Positions 14,361 through 23,700 of a DNA stretch of 29,937 nt are shown in pieces. The notes under the pieces are model-generated. The model did not search any database and was not told the DNA's origin. It saw only the letters and a program-made list of their open reading frames with translations. The position numbers were made by a program, and so were the translations under genes. Source of the stretch: an uncultured Lachnospiraceae bacterium (GTDB taxonomy: Bacteria; Bacillota_A; Clostridia; Lachnospirales; Lachnospiraceae); the NCBI GenBank assembly GCA_910587495.1, contig CAJUMT010000009.1, positions 7,747-37,683 of the forward strand. Direction: 5' to 3'. Within the stretch, counting starts at the first letter, position 1, and each line of letters starts with the position of its first letter.

Positions 14361-16118
14361 ATGATGGGAAATGAAAACAGGAAAGAAATTGACGCGGCTC
14401 TTGAAAGGAAAAAGGAAAGAGAGGCCTGGCTTGATAAAATCAGGGGAAGCCTCTTTGGCGGGGCTGTGGGGGACGCGCTGGGATACCCGGTCGAATTTTT
14501 CGGGGAAAGTGAGATTTTCTTAGAATACAGCGCACAGGGAATTAAGGAATATGCCCTTGACAAGGAAAGCGGGAAAGCCCTGATTTCAGACGATACGCAG
14601 ATGTCGCTCTTTACGGCGGACGGCATACTTGTCGCTGACACCAGGCTGTCTATGCGCGGCATCGGCGGCAATCCGCACGATTATGTAGCGGATTCTTACA
14701 TGGACTGGCTGCTTACGCAGGAGCAGAGTTTTGAAAAAGCCCAGAGGATTCTTCGGGGATCCGGGGGAAAACATATTTCATGGCTATTGGATGTGCCGGA
14801 GTTATACAGCCGCAGAGCGCCCGGAAATACCTGTATATCCGCCCTTAAGGGAGGAACTTTAGGCAGCATAGATGATCCGCAGAACAACAGCAAAGGCTGC
14901 GGCGGGATTATGCGGGTGGCGCCGCTGGCTCTATGGTATGGTTTCCATGGGGAACTCGAAGAACTTGACAGGGAAGGAGCCAAAATTGCGGCGCTTACCC
15001 ACGGGCATCCCCTCGGTTATATGAGCGCTGCCGCCCTTGTACATATCATAAACCGCATTGTTTATCCAAAGCGTGAGATGACGCTGAAAGAAATTGTGCT
15101 GGAAGCGAAGGAAACAATGGTGGGGCTGTTTTCCGGTGAGCCTTATTTAAACGCACTTGTCCGGATGATGGAGCTTGCCGTTTTACTTTCTGAAAATGGA
15201 GAGGGCGACCTTGACAATATCCACAGGCTTGGCGAAGGCTGGGTTGCGGAGGAGACGCTAGGCATTGCCATATACTGTTCCCTGAAATACCAGGATGATT
15301 TTTCCGCGGGGGTCACAGCGGCTGTGAACCACGGCGGCGACAGCGATTCCACGGGAGCGGTTACGGGAAATATTCTGGGGGCGCTTTGCGGCTATGAAGC
15401 GATAGAGGGAAAATGGAAACAGAGCCTGGAGCTTTCCGATGTCATCCTTGAGATGGCGGACGACCTATGCTATGGCTGCCAGATGGATGAATACAGCCAT
15501 TATGAAGATCCGGACTGGATCCGGAAATACATCCATATGCGATGGAAGGACGGCATGGACATGGAAACGCCAAAAACAGAATTGATTGCCGTAAAAGGCG
15601 ATATTACGGGGAATCATGATGTTGACGCCATTGTAAACGCTGCAAATACAAGCCTGCTTGGAGGCGGAGGCGTGGACGGGGCAATCCATCGCGCCGCAGG
15701 CCGGGAGCTATTGGAGGAATGCCGTCTCTTAAGCGGATGTGAAACAGGGAAGGCGAAAATAACAAACGCATATAAGCTTCCCTGTGAGTATATAATCCAT
15801 ACGCCGGGGCCGCGTTGGCGCGGCGGGAATAAGAAGGAGCGGGAGCTTCTCGTTTCCTGTTACCGGTCCTGCCTGGAGCTTGCGGTAAAAAAGGGCATAA
15901 GGAAGATTGCGTTCCCGTCAATTTCCACAGGGATATACCAGTTTCCGCTAGATGAGGCGGTAAAGATTGCTGTCTGCACGGCAAAAGAATTTGTTTCGGA
16001 ACATCCCGGAGAACTTGACGTCATCAAGTGGGTGCTGTTTGACAGCCGGACATTTGATGCGTACAGGGAAGAGCTGGATCATTTACTTTATACAAACCAA
16101 AAATTTCGTGGGGATTGA
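14361..16118 (+). CDS. ADP-ribosylglycohydrolase-macrodomain fusion
   Basis: About 585 residues and two domains. The N-terminal DraG/ARH-like domain (~25-390) shows GAVGDALG (~34-41), SDDTQMS (~76-82) and NHGGDSDSTGAVTGN (from ~323). These are the metal-binding blocks of ADP-ribosylglycohydrolases, which remove ADP-ribose from proteins or other acceptors. The C-terminal macrodomain (~405-580) has DAIVNAANTSLLGGGGVDGAIH, a YIIHTPGPRW strand and FPSISTGIYQFP, the MacroD-type ADP-ribose/O-acetyl-ADP-ribose pocket. Both domains process ADP-ribose, so one polypeptide may reverse more than one linkage (inference). The AAAGGA ribosome site sits 4 nt before ATG 14361 and 7 nt before ATG 14364; an upstream ATG at 14331 lacks a ribosome site. 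The stop codon overlaps the -35 box of the downstream type III antitoxin. No ADP-ribosyltransferase partner is visible in the window. Confidence 0.92.
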   Translation: MMGNENRKEIDAALERKKEREAWLDKIRGSLFGGAVGDALGYPVEFFGESEIFLEYSAQGIKEYALDKESGKALISDDTQMSLFTADGILVADTRLSMRGIGGNPHDYVADSYMDWLLTQEQSFEKAQRILRGSGGKHISWLLDVPELYSRRAPGNTCISALKGGTLGSIDDPQNNSKGCGGIMRVAPLALWYGFHGELEELDREGAKIAALTHGHPLGYMSAAALVHIINRIVYPKREMTLKEIVLEAKETMVGLFSGEPYLNALVRMMELAVLLSENGEGDLDNIHRLGEGWVAEETLGIAIYCSLKYQDDFSAGVTAAVNHGGDSDSTGAVTGNILGALCGYEAIEGKWKQSLELSDVILEMADDLCYGCQMDEYSHYEDPDWIRKYIHMRWKDGMDMETPKTELIAVKGDITGNHDVDAIVNAANTSLLGGGGVDGAIHRAAGRELLEECRLLSGCETGKAKITNAYKLPCEYIIHTPGPRWRGGNKKERELLVSCYRSCLELAVKKGIRKIAFPSISTGIYQFPLDEAVKIAVCTAKEFVSEHPGELDVIKWVLFDSRTFDAYREELDHLLYTNQKFRGD

Positions 16119-16143
16119 CATATTTGCAGACTTTGCGTATAAT
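16115..16143 (+). promoter_or_regulatory. Consensus promoter of the type III antitoxin RNA
   Basis: Perfect -35 TTGACA (16115-16120), 17-nt spacer and perfect -10 TATAAT (16138-16143). The -35 overlaps the TGA stop of the upstream fusion gene (16116-16118). Transcription should start near 16150. Such strength fits the need to make antitoxin RNA in excess over toxin. Confidence 0.9.
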
Positions 16144-16174
16144 AATAACAGCAGGTAGGCAACTACCTTGAAAA

Positions 16175-16264
16175 GTAGTCCGTTCCCGGTCATGCGGAGA
16201 ATAAACAGACCGTGTAAACGTGGTTCGCTCCCGGTCACGCGAATAATAAATAGACCGTGAAAAA
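16175..16264 (+). repeat. Two tandem 45-nt antitoxin repeats
   Basis: Units 16175-16219 and 16220-16264 match at 36 of 45 positions. The shared core includes CCCGGTCA and AGACCGTG. The CGGTC at 16187-16191 and 16232-16236 can pair with GACCG at 16208-16212 and 16253-16257 respectively. Sequence just before unit 1 (CTACCTTGAAAA) resembles the end of a unit and may be a degenerate 5' partial copy. Confidence 0.9.
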
Positions 16265-16268
16265 GTTT

Positions 16269-16303
16269 TTAAGCCTCTTGCCCCGAAAAGGCAGGGGGCT
16301 TAA
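16269..16303 (+). terminator. Leaky terminator between antitoxin RNA and toxin
   Basis: The arms TTAAGCCTCTTGCC (16269-16282) and GGCAGGGGGCTTAA (16290-16303) form a 14-bp stem with two G-T wobbles and a 7-nt loop. The bases that follow (CTTATATAAGG) are not a strong T-run, so read-through into the toxin is expected. This matches the attenuating terminator of type III systems. Confidence 0.8.
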
Positions 16304-16327
16304 CTTATATAAGGAGAAATGCCGCCT

Positions 16328-16831
16328 ATGGAAATTTTGACAGGAAGCCTGTATTTTGTATCTGATGATTTTTTTACAAAGATACAAGACTCTTATCTGA
16401 AAGTCAATTATGAGGATACGAAACGTCCTCATTACTTTGCCTTTAAAGATAGTAAAACAGGGCTGTATTGGTTAGTCCCATGTAGTTCAAAAATAGAAAA
16501 GTTTGAGCGTCTGATACTGAAAAAGCAGGAACAGCACAAGCCGACAGACACGATTAAAATTGTGAAAATCTTTGGCCGTAAAACTGTACTTCTCTTTCAA
16601 GATATGTTTCCTGTGACTGCAGGATACATAGACGGTCAATATATAAAAGGCGGTCAGCCTGTAAGGATCGCAGATCCTAAACTGGTACAGGAATTAGAAA
16701 AGAACGCAAAAAAAATAATCAACCTGTTACATAGAGGAGTACGTTTTACTCCAACACAGCCGGACATAATCAAAATTGAGAAAATTATGTTAGATGAATT
16801 GCAGGGTGCAGAAGAAGCAGACGGAAAATAA
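16328..16831 (+). CDS. cptN: Type III toxin-antitoxin endoribonuclease toxin (CptN/ToxN family)
   Basis: 167 residues; cytosolic sequence-specific endoribonuclease predicted to be held inactive by the repeat RNA upstream. Recognised from the N-terminal MEILTGSLYFVSDDFF, the PHYFAFKDSKTGLYWLVPCSS block, and the C-terminal helical tail with HRGVRFTPTQPDI, features of the CptN branch of the ToxN/AbiQ superfamily. The upstream repeats and terminator independently support the call. Start: AAGGAG (16311-16316) is 11 nt before ATG 16328 but only 2 nt before ATG 16319, and the family normally begins at the MEILTG-type Met, so I chose 16328. Expression depends on read-through of the hairpin at 16269-16303. 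Family members act in phage abortive infection or plasmid/region maintenance; which applies here cannot be seen. Confidence 0.88.
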   Translation: MEILTGSLYFVSDDFFTKIQDSYLKVNYEDTKRPHYFAFKDSKTGLYWLVPCSSKIEKFERLILKKQEQHKPTDTIKIVKIFGRKTVLLFQDMFPVTAGYIDGQYIKGGQPVRIADPKLVQELEKNAKKIINLLHRGVRFTPTQPDIIKIEKIMLDELQGAEEADGK

Positions 16832-17008
16832 TTTAGCAAAGGTGGACTTCTCGGCTAATCGTATAATATGAACCTGGTTCTGGCGCAACCTCCCTTTTAA
16901 AAACCAGTTGCAATCCTCAGCAGGATTATGAATTAACTTTAAACATATCGTAAATGTAAAGATAGTGTGGGGAGCCAAGGCCATCACGACATTGGAAAGT
17001 TATATTAG

Positions 17009-17278
17009 AAGTGGGGTGTTATTTCAACACTGCAAAATCAAATCACACAGTCTATAGGGGAGCTTTCAGATGATAGTCTGATTTTTATTCTTGATATGAT
17101 ACAGCGGTTTGTGGTGTCGGCAGAATCAAAGCATATGAATATAAATCATGATGTTAATGCAAAGGGGAAAAAACGCAGGCTTGGAAATATGAAGGGCCAG
17201 AAATTTATTGCGGATGGTCATGACATTGATGAATGTAATGATGAAATTGCCAGATTGTTTGGAGCGGAGAAGATATGA
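17009..17278 (+). pseudogene. Antitoxin-like gene of a broken VapBC-type pair
   Basis: The frame is open from 17009 to the TGA at 17276-17278. The part after ATTTCAACACTGCAA (17021) reads like an antitoxin N-terminus (STLQNQITQSIGELSDDSL, FILDMIQRF), and the C-terminus KGQKFIADGHDIDECNDEIARLFG resembles the tail of clostridial antitoxins paired with PIN toxins. No ATG with a ribosome site precedes the conserved part: the natural start seems lost (ATT/GTT at 17018-17021), and the first ATG is internal at 17096. It overlaps the following toxin remnant by an ATGA. The protein may be unexpressed, or made as an N-truncated form. The family call is by resemblance and is moderate. Confidence 0.55.
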
Positions 17279-17352
17279 AGATTTTACTGGATATACATAT
17301 TGCAATGTTGAAAAACTCATTTCTTTTTATAAGTCATATTTTTAGAGCATAG
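17275..17352 (+). pseudogene. PIN-domain (VapC-like) toxin remnant
   Basis: The ATG overlaps the antitoxin stop (ATGA). The first residues MKILLDIHIAM match the start of PIN-domain toxins (MKILLDTHIxxW), but the Thr of the catalytic LLDTH is Ile. After about 12 codons the similarity ends, and a stop follows after 25 residues. The rest of a normal ~130-residue PIN domain is absent. It is best read as the 5' stub left by a deletion or rearrangement. Confidence 0.6.
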
Positions 17353-17729
17353 GGCAGTTTATGAACCTGTTGGTACAGGTTTGTATCTGCCTTTTTTGCG
17401 CTGCGGGGATTTTGGATGGAGGTCGGCGTTGGAAAACCCGATCATTCATGCCATATCCATCAGTACCTTTCCGTAATTTGTAGGTCGGAAAATCTGATTG
17501 TAAATACGGCAAAAATGTAGTAGGATATTTACATAAGTATGCAAATCTCTGTTTTGACAACGAAAGCAGAGCATATGTAAAAACTGCTGTTAGTATCTAC
17601 CGTATCCTCTTAGAGCGGAATGTATGCAGGGGAGAAGATACAGGCATGGGCAGTACGGCAGATAAATACCGGGCGGCGTGGACGGATACCTGAAACCCGG
17701 AGAAAATGTACAGGAGGTTTTTAAAAAGA
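17353..17729. other. Gene-poor stretch upstream of the second giant gene
   Basis: No convincing gene on either strand. A minus-strand open frame here (17342-17560) has no recognisable motif and no good ribosome site. A TTGACA at 17554-17559 is a possible -35, but no good -10 lies 16-18 nt away, so I do not call a promoter. The 5' leader of the giant gene probably begins here. Confidence 0.4.
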
Positions 17730-20700
17730 ATGAAACGAAGATGGAAGAAACTGATGGCGGCGCTTTTGTGCGGCGCAGTCCTGTGTACGAATACAGGGCT
17801 TACGCAGGCAGTCCTGGCGGCGGAGGCCGGGGACGTGGCAGAGGAAATGATGGCGCAGGGAGACGAAGCGGAGCCCGGGGAAGTAGAAGATGAAGCGCCA
17901 GAAGCAGGAAAAAACGGTGCCGACGAGACAGAAGCCGGGGCGGTATCCGCTGGGGAAGATGAAGATGCCGCAGCAGATGCGACGGAAGAAAACGGTACGA
18001 TTTCGGGCTATCAAGGGGGGTATGACGGAGAACCGGATGCTGTAGACGGTTCTGGTGATGTAATCCTCTCGGGGAACTGTGGGAAGGATGGAGATAATGT
18101 AAAGTTTGTGCTGGACAGCGATGGAGTGCTGACGATCAGCGGAAGCGGGGAGATGGCATCGTATTATCCATCTGTGAATTCAAATGCGCCATGGCATAAG
18201 GAACGTTACTCGATTAAAACAGCCGTGGTGGAAACCGGCGTAACGAGTATAGGGAATTATGCGTTTTGGAATAGCAGTTTAACAGGCATAAGCTTGCCAG
18301 ACAATGTAACGAGTATAGGGGAGGAAGCATTTGCAAGCTGTAGCGGATTAACGAGTGTGAGAATTCCAAACAGTGTGACGAGCATAGGGAGAGGTGCGTT
18401 TTGGAATTGCTTTAACCTAAAAAGTGTGAATATTCCAGATAGTGTGACGAGTATAGGTGTAATTGCATTTGCAAGATGTAGAAGTTTAACGAGTATGAGA
18501 ATTCCTGCCAGTGTAACGAGCATAGGGGAAGGTGCGTTTCAAGATTGCAGCGGATTAACGAGTGTGAGTATTTCAAGCAGTGTGACGAGCATAGGATCGG
18601 GTGAGGAAAGAGAGAGCGGTGTGTTTTCTGGCTGCATAGGCTTGGAAAGTGCTGGACCAATTGGAGGAGGCTATAACTATGAATTTGGATGGGAACAAAA
18701 CATACCTTCGGGTGCGTTTAAAGGTTGTTACGGATTAATGAGTGTGAGAATTCCTGCCAGTGCAACGAGCATAGGGTCAAGTGCGTTTCAAGATTGCAGC
18801 GGATTAACGGGTGTGAGTATTCCAAGTAGTATGACGAGTATAGAGAATTATGCGTTTAAAGGTTGCAGCGGATTAACGAGTGTGAGAATTCCTGCCAGTG
18901 TAACGAGCATAGGATCTGGTATGGGAGTATGGGAAGGTGCGTTTACTGGTTGCATAGGCTTGAAAAGTGCTGGACCAATTGGAGAAGGCTTTGACTGTGA
19001 ATTTGGATGGGAACAAAGCATACCATTTACAGCATTTGCGGGTTGTAGTGGTTTGACGAATGTGAGAATTCCGAGTAGCGTGACAGATATAGGGGATTGG
19101 GCGTTTGATGATTGCAGCGGATTAACGAGTATAAGCCTGCCGGACAATGTAACGAGCATAGGGGATCATGCATTTTCAAGATGTAGCAGTTTAACGAGTG
19201 TGAGAATTCCAAGTAATGTGGCGAGCATAAAGGGAGGTACGTTTGAGGGTTGCAGTAGTTTAACAAGCGTGAGAATTCCAAGTAATGTGGCGAGCATAGA
19301 GGGAGGTGCGTTTGAGGGTTGCAGTAGTTTAACAAGTGTGAGAATTCCAAGTAATGTGGCGAGCATAGGAACAGGTGCGTTTAAAGATTGCAGTGGTTTA
19401 ACAAGCATCTGGATTTTAAATGCGGATTGCACTATGCATTATGCTAATATGTATAATTTCCCTGAGAATGCAATTATATACGGCTACGCAGGCTCCACCG
19501 CCGAGGCCTATGCGAAAAAATACGGCAGAACTTTTGCACTCATTGAGGAGACGCCATCTCGCAGCGAGGAAGAGATAACTGTACCTCGTGGAAAGTATCA
19601 GTTCCATGTTGTCGATCAAAACAGAAACAGCCTTTCAGGCGTGCAGGTGACTTATGATGATCAATCACAAAAGACCGGTTCTGATGGCCTGGCAACTTTT
19701 AATCTTTTTACGGAAGGCACACCGTCGGTGTCTGCAGAGCTGGATGGTTATATAACATGGAGCAATGCCAACAGCAACTGGGAAAAATCTGACACACATT
19801 ACGAAACAATCATTCTTTATGAAGAATCTCTCGGGAAATACAGGTTGTCGTCATGCAGGTACTCAAACTCGAAAAATATGAGCCTCAGTACGGATCTGCT
19901 GACAAAGACGAAAACTGTAAGCCTCGGAAATGATCTCCCTCTTGCGGGGAATTTGGATTTTGGAAAATTTTACATGACATGCCGCGCGAATATTACAGAG
20001 GGCGTCACGCGTTATGAACTGTGGCAGGGAGAAAAGAAAATAGCCGATACGGTAGACGGCAGTTTCCCCGAGCTTTTAACAGACAGTTTTTCAGAGGGTG
20101 CGGACTGTTTTGTCCGGGTAATTGCCGATACAGGGGAGACAGTGGATACTGCTGTAAATCTGAAATTCAAAAAACAGAAAATTAATAAAGACACAGAAAT
20201 CTCTCTGGATGGCAGCTCTATAAAGTTTAAAGTTGCGGATGATGTTCCTTTTGTTGGCGGAATGGATTTTAACTTCCAAATGCCGATCCTTATGCAGGTG
20301 ACGTGTCAGGCAACAGAAGACAAAATCCAGGTGGGACTAAATGTCAATGTGAAAGGAGGAAAAAGCGAAGAAGAGCAATTAAAAAAGGCAAAAGACCTGA
20401 TCAGGGACATAAAGAGAGCCGGAAATATAGATGTGGGGAAAAAGCTGACAGGAAAACAGCAGGAAATATTCCAATCTCTGATAAAAGATAAAAATGGATT
20501 TACATTTCTTGAAGACGGCGAATCAAATGTGCTGGGGTATCTGGAAGCGGATCTTGGAAGCAGTACAGCCAAAGGACATGTTATGTGGCAGTGGAAAATC
20601 AACCCTGTTAAATTCGGTTATACCGCCTGGGTTTGGGTTGTGCCGGTAACTGCAAATGTAGAGCTAAGTCTGGAAGGAGGGGTGCTGGGGGAAATAAGTT

Positions 20701-23700
20701 ATGACTGGAAGAACGCCACGCTGCTGGGAATCGTGGATATAAACGGCTCGGCGGAACTCAAAGCTTTTGGAGGCGTTGGGGTCAGTACGTTTGTGGGGGC
20801 AGGCGCTTATGGCAGCGCAAAGCTGGAAGGGCTGATACGGATTCTGGGTACGCCGTGGGGCCCCCAAAGCTTGAATCTGACAGGAGAACTTGGCCTGAAG
20901 GCATATGCAGGCCCCTTTACATATGAGCGTCCTTTTGCGCATAATACCTGGCAGCTTTATACGGCAAATACAGTCCGGGGTCTTTCTTTGGACAGCGGAG
21001 GCAGCTGGATAGACGGAATATATGATGCGGATGCGTATCAGTTCCATGATCTGGGCTATCTGTCGGAGGAATCTGCATGGATGGGCGCCCCGGCTCTACG
21101 CGCCCGCGCGGCGTCTTCCGGCGGCGTATCTTCGCTTCTGGCGGATACATACCGCAATGCGCGGCCGGTGATGGCGGCTGGCCGGGACGGTATCTATGCG
21201 GCTTTCCTGCGTGCCGATGCGGCTACAGGGCAGGTATATACGGCAGTGACAAAATATGATGGTACGAGCTGGGCGGAACCGGTGCGGGTGGACGATATGG
21301 CTGTCATGGACGGCAGTCCTGCGCTGTGCGTGGATGAGGGCGGTGCAGTTTGGCTTGCATATACCCGGACGGCGGAGGGAAGCGGGGATACTTCCCTTCT
21401 GGACTATGCGGAAAATCAGAGTATCGTGGTCGGTTCCATTGATCCGGAGACGCTGAAATTTAAAAAAGAAAAAGTCTATCCCGGCCAGGGCTATGCACGC
21501 CTGCCGCAGATCGCGCTGGTAAGCGGGTCTCCTGCGCTGGTGTGGGCGGATTCCGATGTGGCGGATGATAACAGTGTATTGTATCCGGCTTCCAGCCATG
21601 TGTGTGCTGCTGTCTGTGAAAACGGCGTCTGGAGAGAGGCAGAGACATTGGGAGAAATAGACAGGCCGGTCGGCAGCCTCTCCATCGGAGAGAAAGACGG
21701 CGCATTGGCCGTAGCTTATACAGCCGACGCGGACGGAGATTATAATACGGCGGAAGACCAGAACCTGTACTGCCTGACAGACGGCGGGCATACACTTCTG
21801 GCGGAAGGCGTGCAGGGCCGCGTGAAGTTTGGCGTATTTCCGGGAGCGGACGAGGCGGATTTTATATGGAATGCGGATGGATGCCTGGTTACGGCGGGAG
21901 GCCTGCAGGTGGAAGCGGCAGGAGTTTCCGGGGAATACGCTCTCATGGACGACCGCGTCTACTACAGCGCAGCCGGAGAGCAGGGCGCGCAGTTGATGGA
22001 GCTTTTGTATGCCGATGGAAGATGGAGCGCCCCGGTCGTACTGGATATAAATGAGGAAGGGCGTTATCTGGAAAATCTTTCTGTGGTGCGCTGGAATGGC
22101 ACAGATTATGCCCTGGGCATGAATACGCAGGTGGAGGTCACGGCGGAGCATGTAGAGGACGCAAAGAATCTCGTATGGATGGCTGTCGGTTCAGTCAGCG
22201 ACCTGAAACTGGAAGAGGTTGACTATAAAGCAGAGGGACTTACAGCCGGTGAAGAGATGCAGGTGACGCTGTCGGTCACAAATGGCAGCGACCATACGGT
22301 AGACAGTATCACGGTCGGATGGAGTACACAGGAAGGGACTTCGCCGACAGAAAAAACTGTAAGCATCACCCTTCTGCCCGGCGAGACGGGGGATATCGCT
22401 CTGACGCTGACCTGCCCGGAAAAAGTCACAAACTATATATTTACAGTCAGCGAAACCGGGGCGCAGGATCAGGATACCCGGGATAATACGTTGTCCATAA
22501 GCTTTGGTTATCCGGATCTGGCGGTGAAGCTGGAAGAGCAGCAGATCGGGCAGGACCGGCGCCTGGCCGCCATTGTGACCAATGAAGGGGTCATGCCCGC
22601 GTCAGGGCGCCTTCAGTTCAGTGATGCATCAGGGAAGGTAATTGAAGAAAATACATTTGAGGCGCTGGTTCCCGGGGACAGGTTCATCTATATTTGCGCC
22701 GCGCAGATAAAAGACGGCGATTATACAGTCACACTTCTGTGCGACAGCGAGGATTTGTATACGGACAACAATACAGACACAATACATGCCGGGGCGAGAT
22801 GGGCGGAAGAAGCCCTGCGGGCCAACATCACCGGGCTTACCATGGCGGACTCTGTGTACACTGCGGCGGCGGTTTCCCCTCAGGGAACGATAAAAGCGGA
22901 ACTCCCAGACGGCACGGACGTAACAGACGGACTGACTTTCACATATTCCTACAGAGGGACAATGGCGGATGGAAGCGTCTATGAGCCGACGGAGCAGCCG
23001 CCGGTAAATGTCGGATCTTACACGCTGACAGTTTCTGTAGCGGAAAATGCCTATGGATATGGCGGCACGCATGAATATCCGTTCACGATTGCAAAGGCAG
23101 GATTGAAAATTACGGCGGAAGATAAGACAGTCCGCACAGGCGACGCACTGCCTGGAACATATGCCTGCCGCACGGAAGGCCTTCTCGGAAGCGACGTATT
23201 AAAGACAGAGCCGTCCGTTACCTGCACGGCTGAAAATACGTCTGTCGCCGGGGAATACCGGCTGATCCCATCAAATGCGGATGCAGGCATGAATTATGAC
23301 ATAGAGTATGTGGAAGGGAAGCTGACGATTGCCACGTCTTTGGAAGAAAAAACATATACAGTAACTTTCCATATGAACGGGCATGGCATTGCGCCTGAAA
23401 AATATACGGCGGTCAAAGCCGGAAACACGATCACAGAACCGACTGCTCCTACAGAAGACGGCTATGTCTTCACCGGCTGGTACAAGGACAGCGCATGCAC
23501 GACGTTATGGGATTTTTCAAAAGATACCGTAAATGCTGATACGACTCTGTATGCGGGCTGGAGGGAGTCAGAGAAGACCGCGTATACCGTGATCTTCGAC
23601 CTCCGTGGCAGAGGAACCGCATTACCCGAATACACCAGTGCGGATTATACCAATCTCCAAAAGGGTAGCACAGTCAAAGAACCGACTGCCCCAACAGCAG

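Larger units (their letters stand above)
16150..16303 (+). ncRNA. cptI: Type III antitoxin RNA (CptI-like)
   Basis: Predicted RNA antitoxin that sequesters the downstream endoribonuclease. It begins with a 6-bp hairpin AGGTAG-GCAA-CTACCT (16153-16168) closed by a GNRA-type tetraloop. Two direct 45-nt repeats follow (16175-16219 and 16220-16264), each with an internal CGGTC/GACCG complementarity, as expected of pseudoknot-forming type III antitoxin units. A terminator hairpin separates it from the toxin. The arrangement promoter, repeats, leaky terminator, toxin is the known type III layout. The exact 5' end is inferred from the promoter. Confidence 0.85.

Noticed and set aside
16175..16264. 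CRISPR-like repeats
   Set aside because: Only two contiguous 45-nt units with no spacers; position and toxin context identify a type III antitoxin.
16832..17008. Possible small RNA with TATAAT at 16862 and hairpin AATCCT-CAGC-AGGATT at 16912-16927
   Set aside because: No usable -35 at 16-18 nt and no terminator T-run; evidence too weak to call.
17342..17560. Minus-strand open frame of 72 codons after the VapC-like stub
   Set aside because: No ribosome site, motif or conserved neighbour; left as unexplained intergenic sequence.
19182..19388. Short regular repeats resembling a CRISPR or satellite
   Set aside because: The 69-bp units are in frame and encode LRRs; there are no spacers.
21096..22151. 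Minus-strand open frame of 351 codons inside the second giant gene
   Set aside because: The His/Arg-rich composition is typical of antisense translation of a coding strand, and no motif is present.
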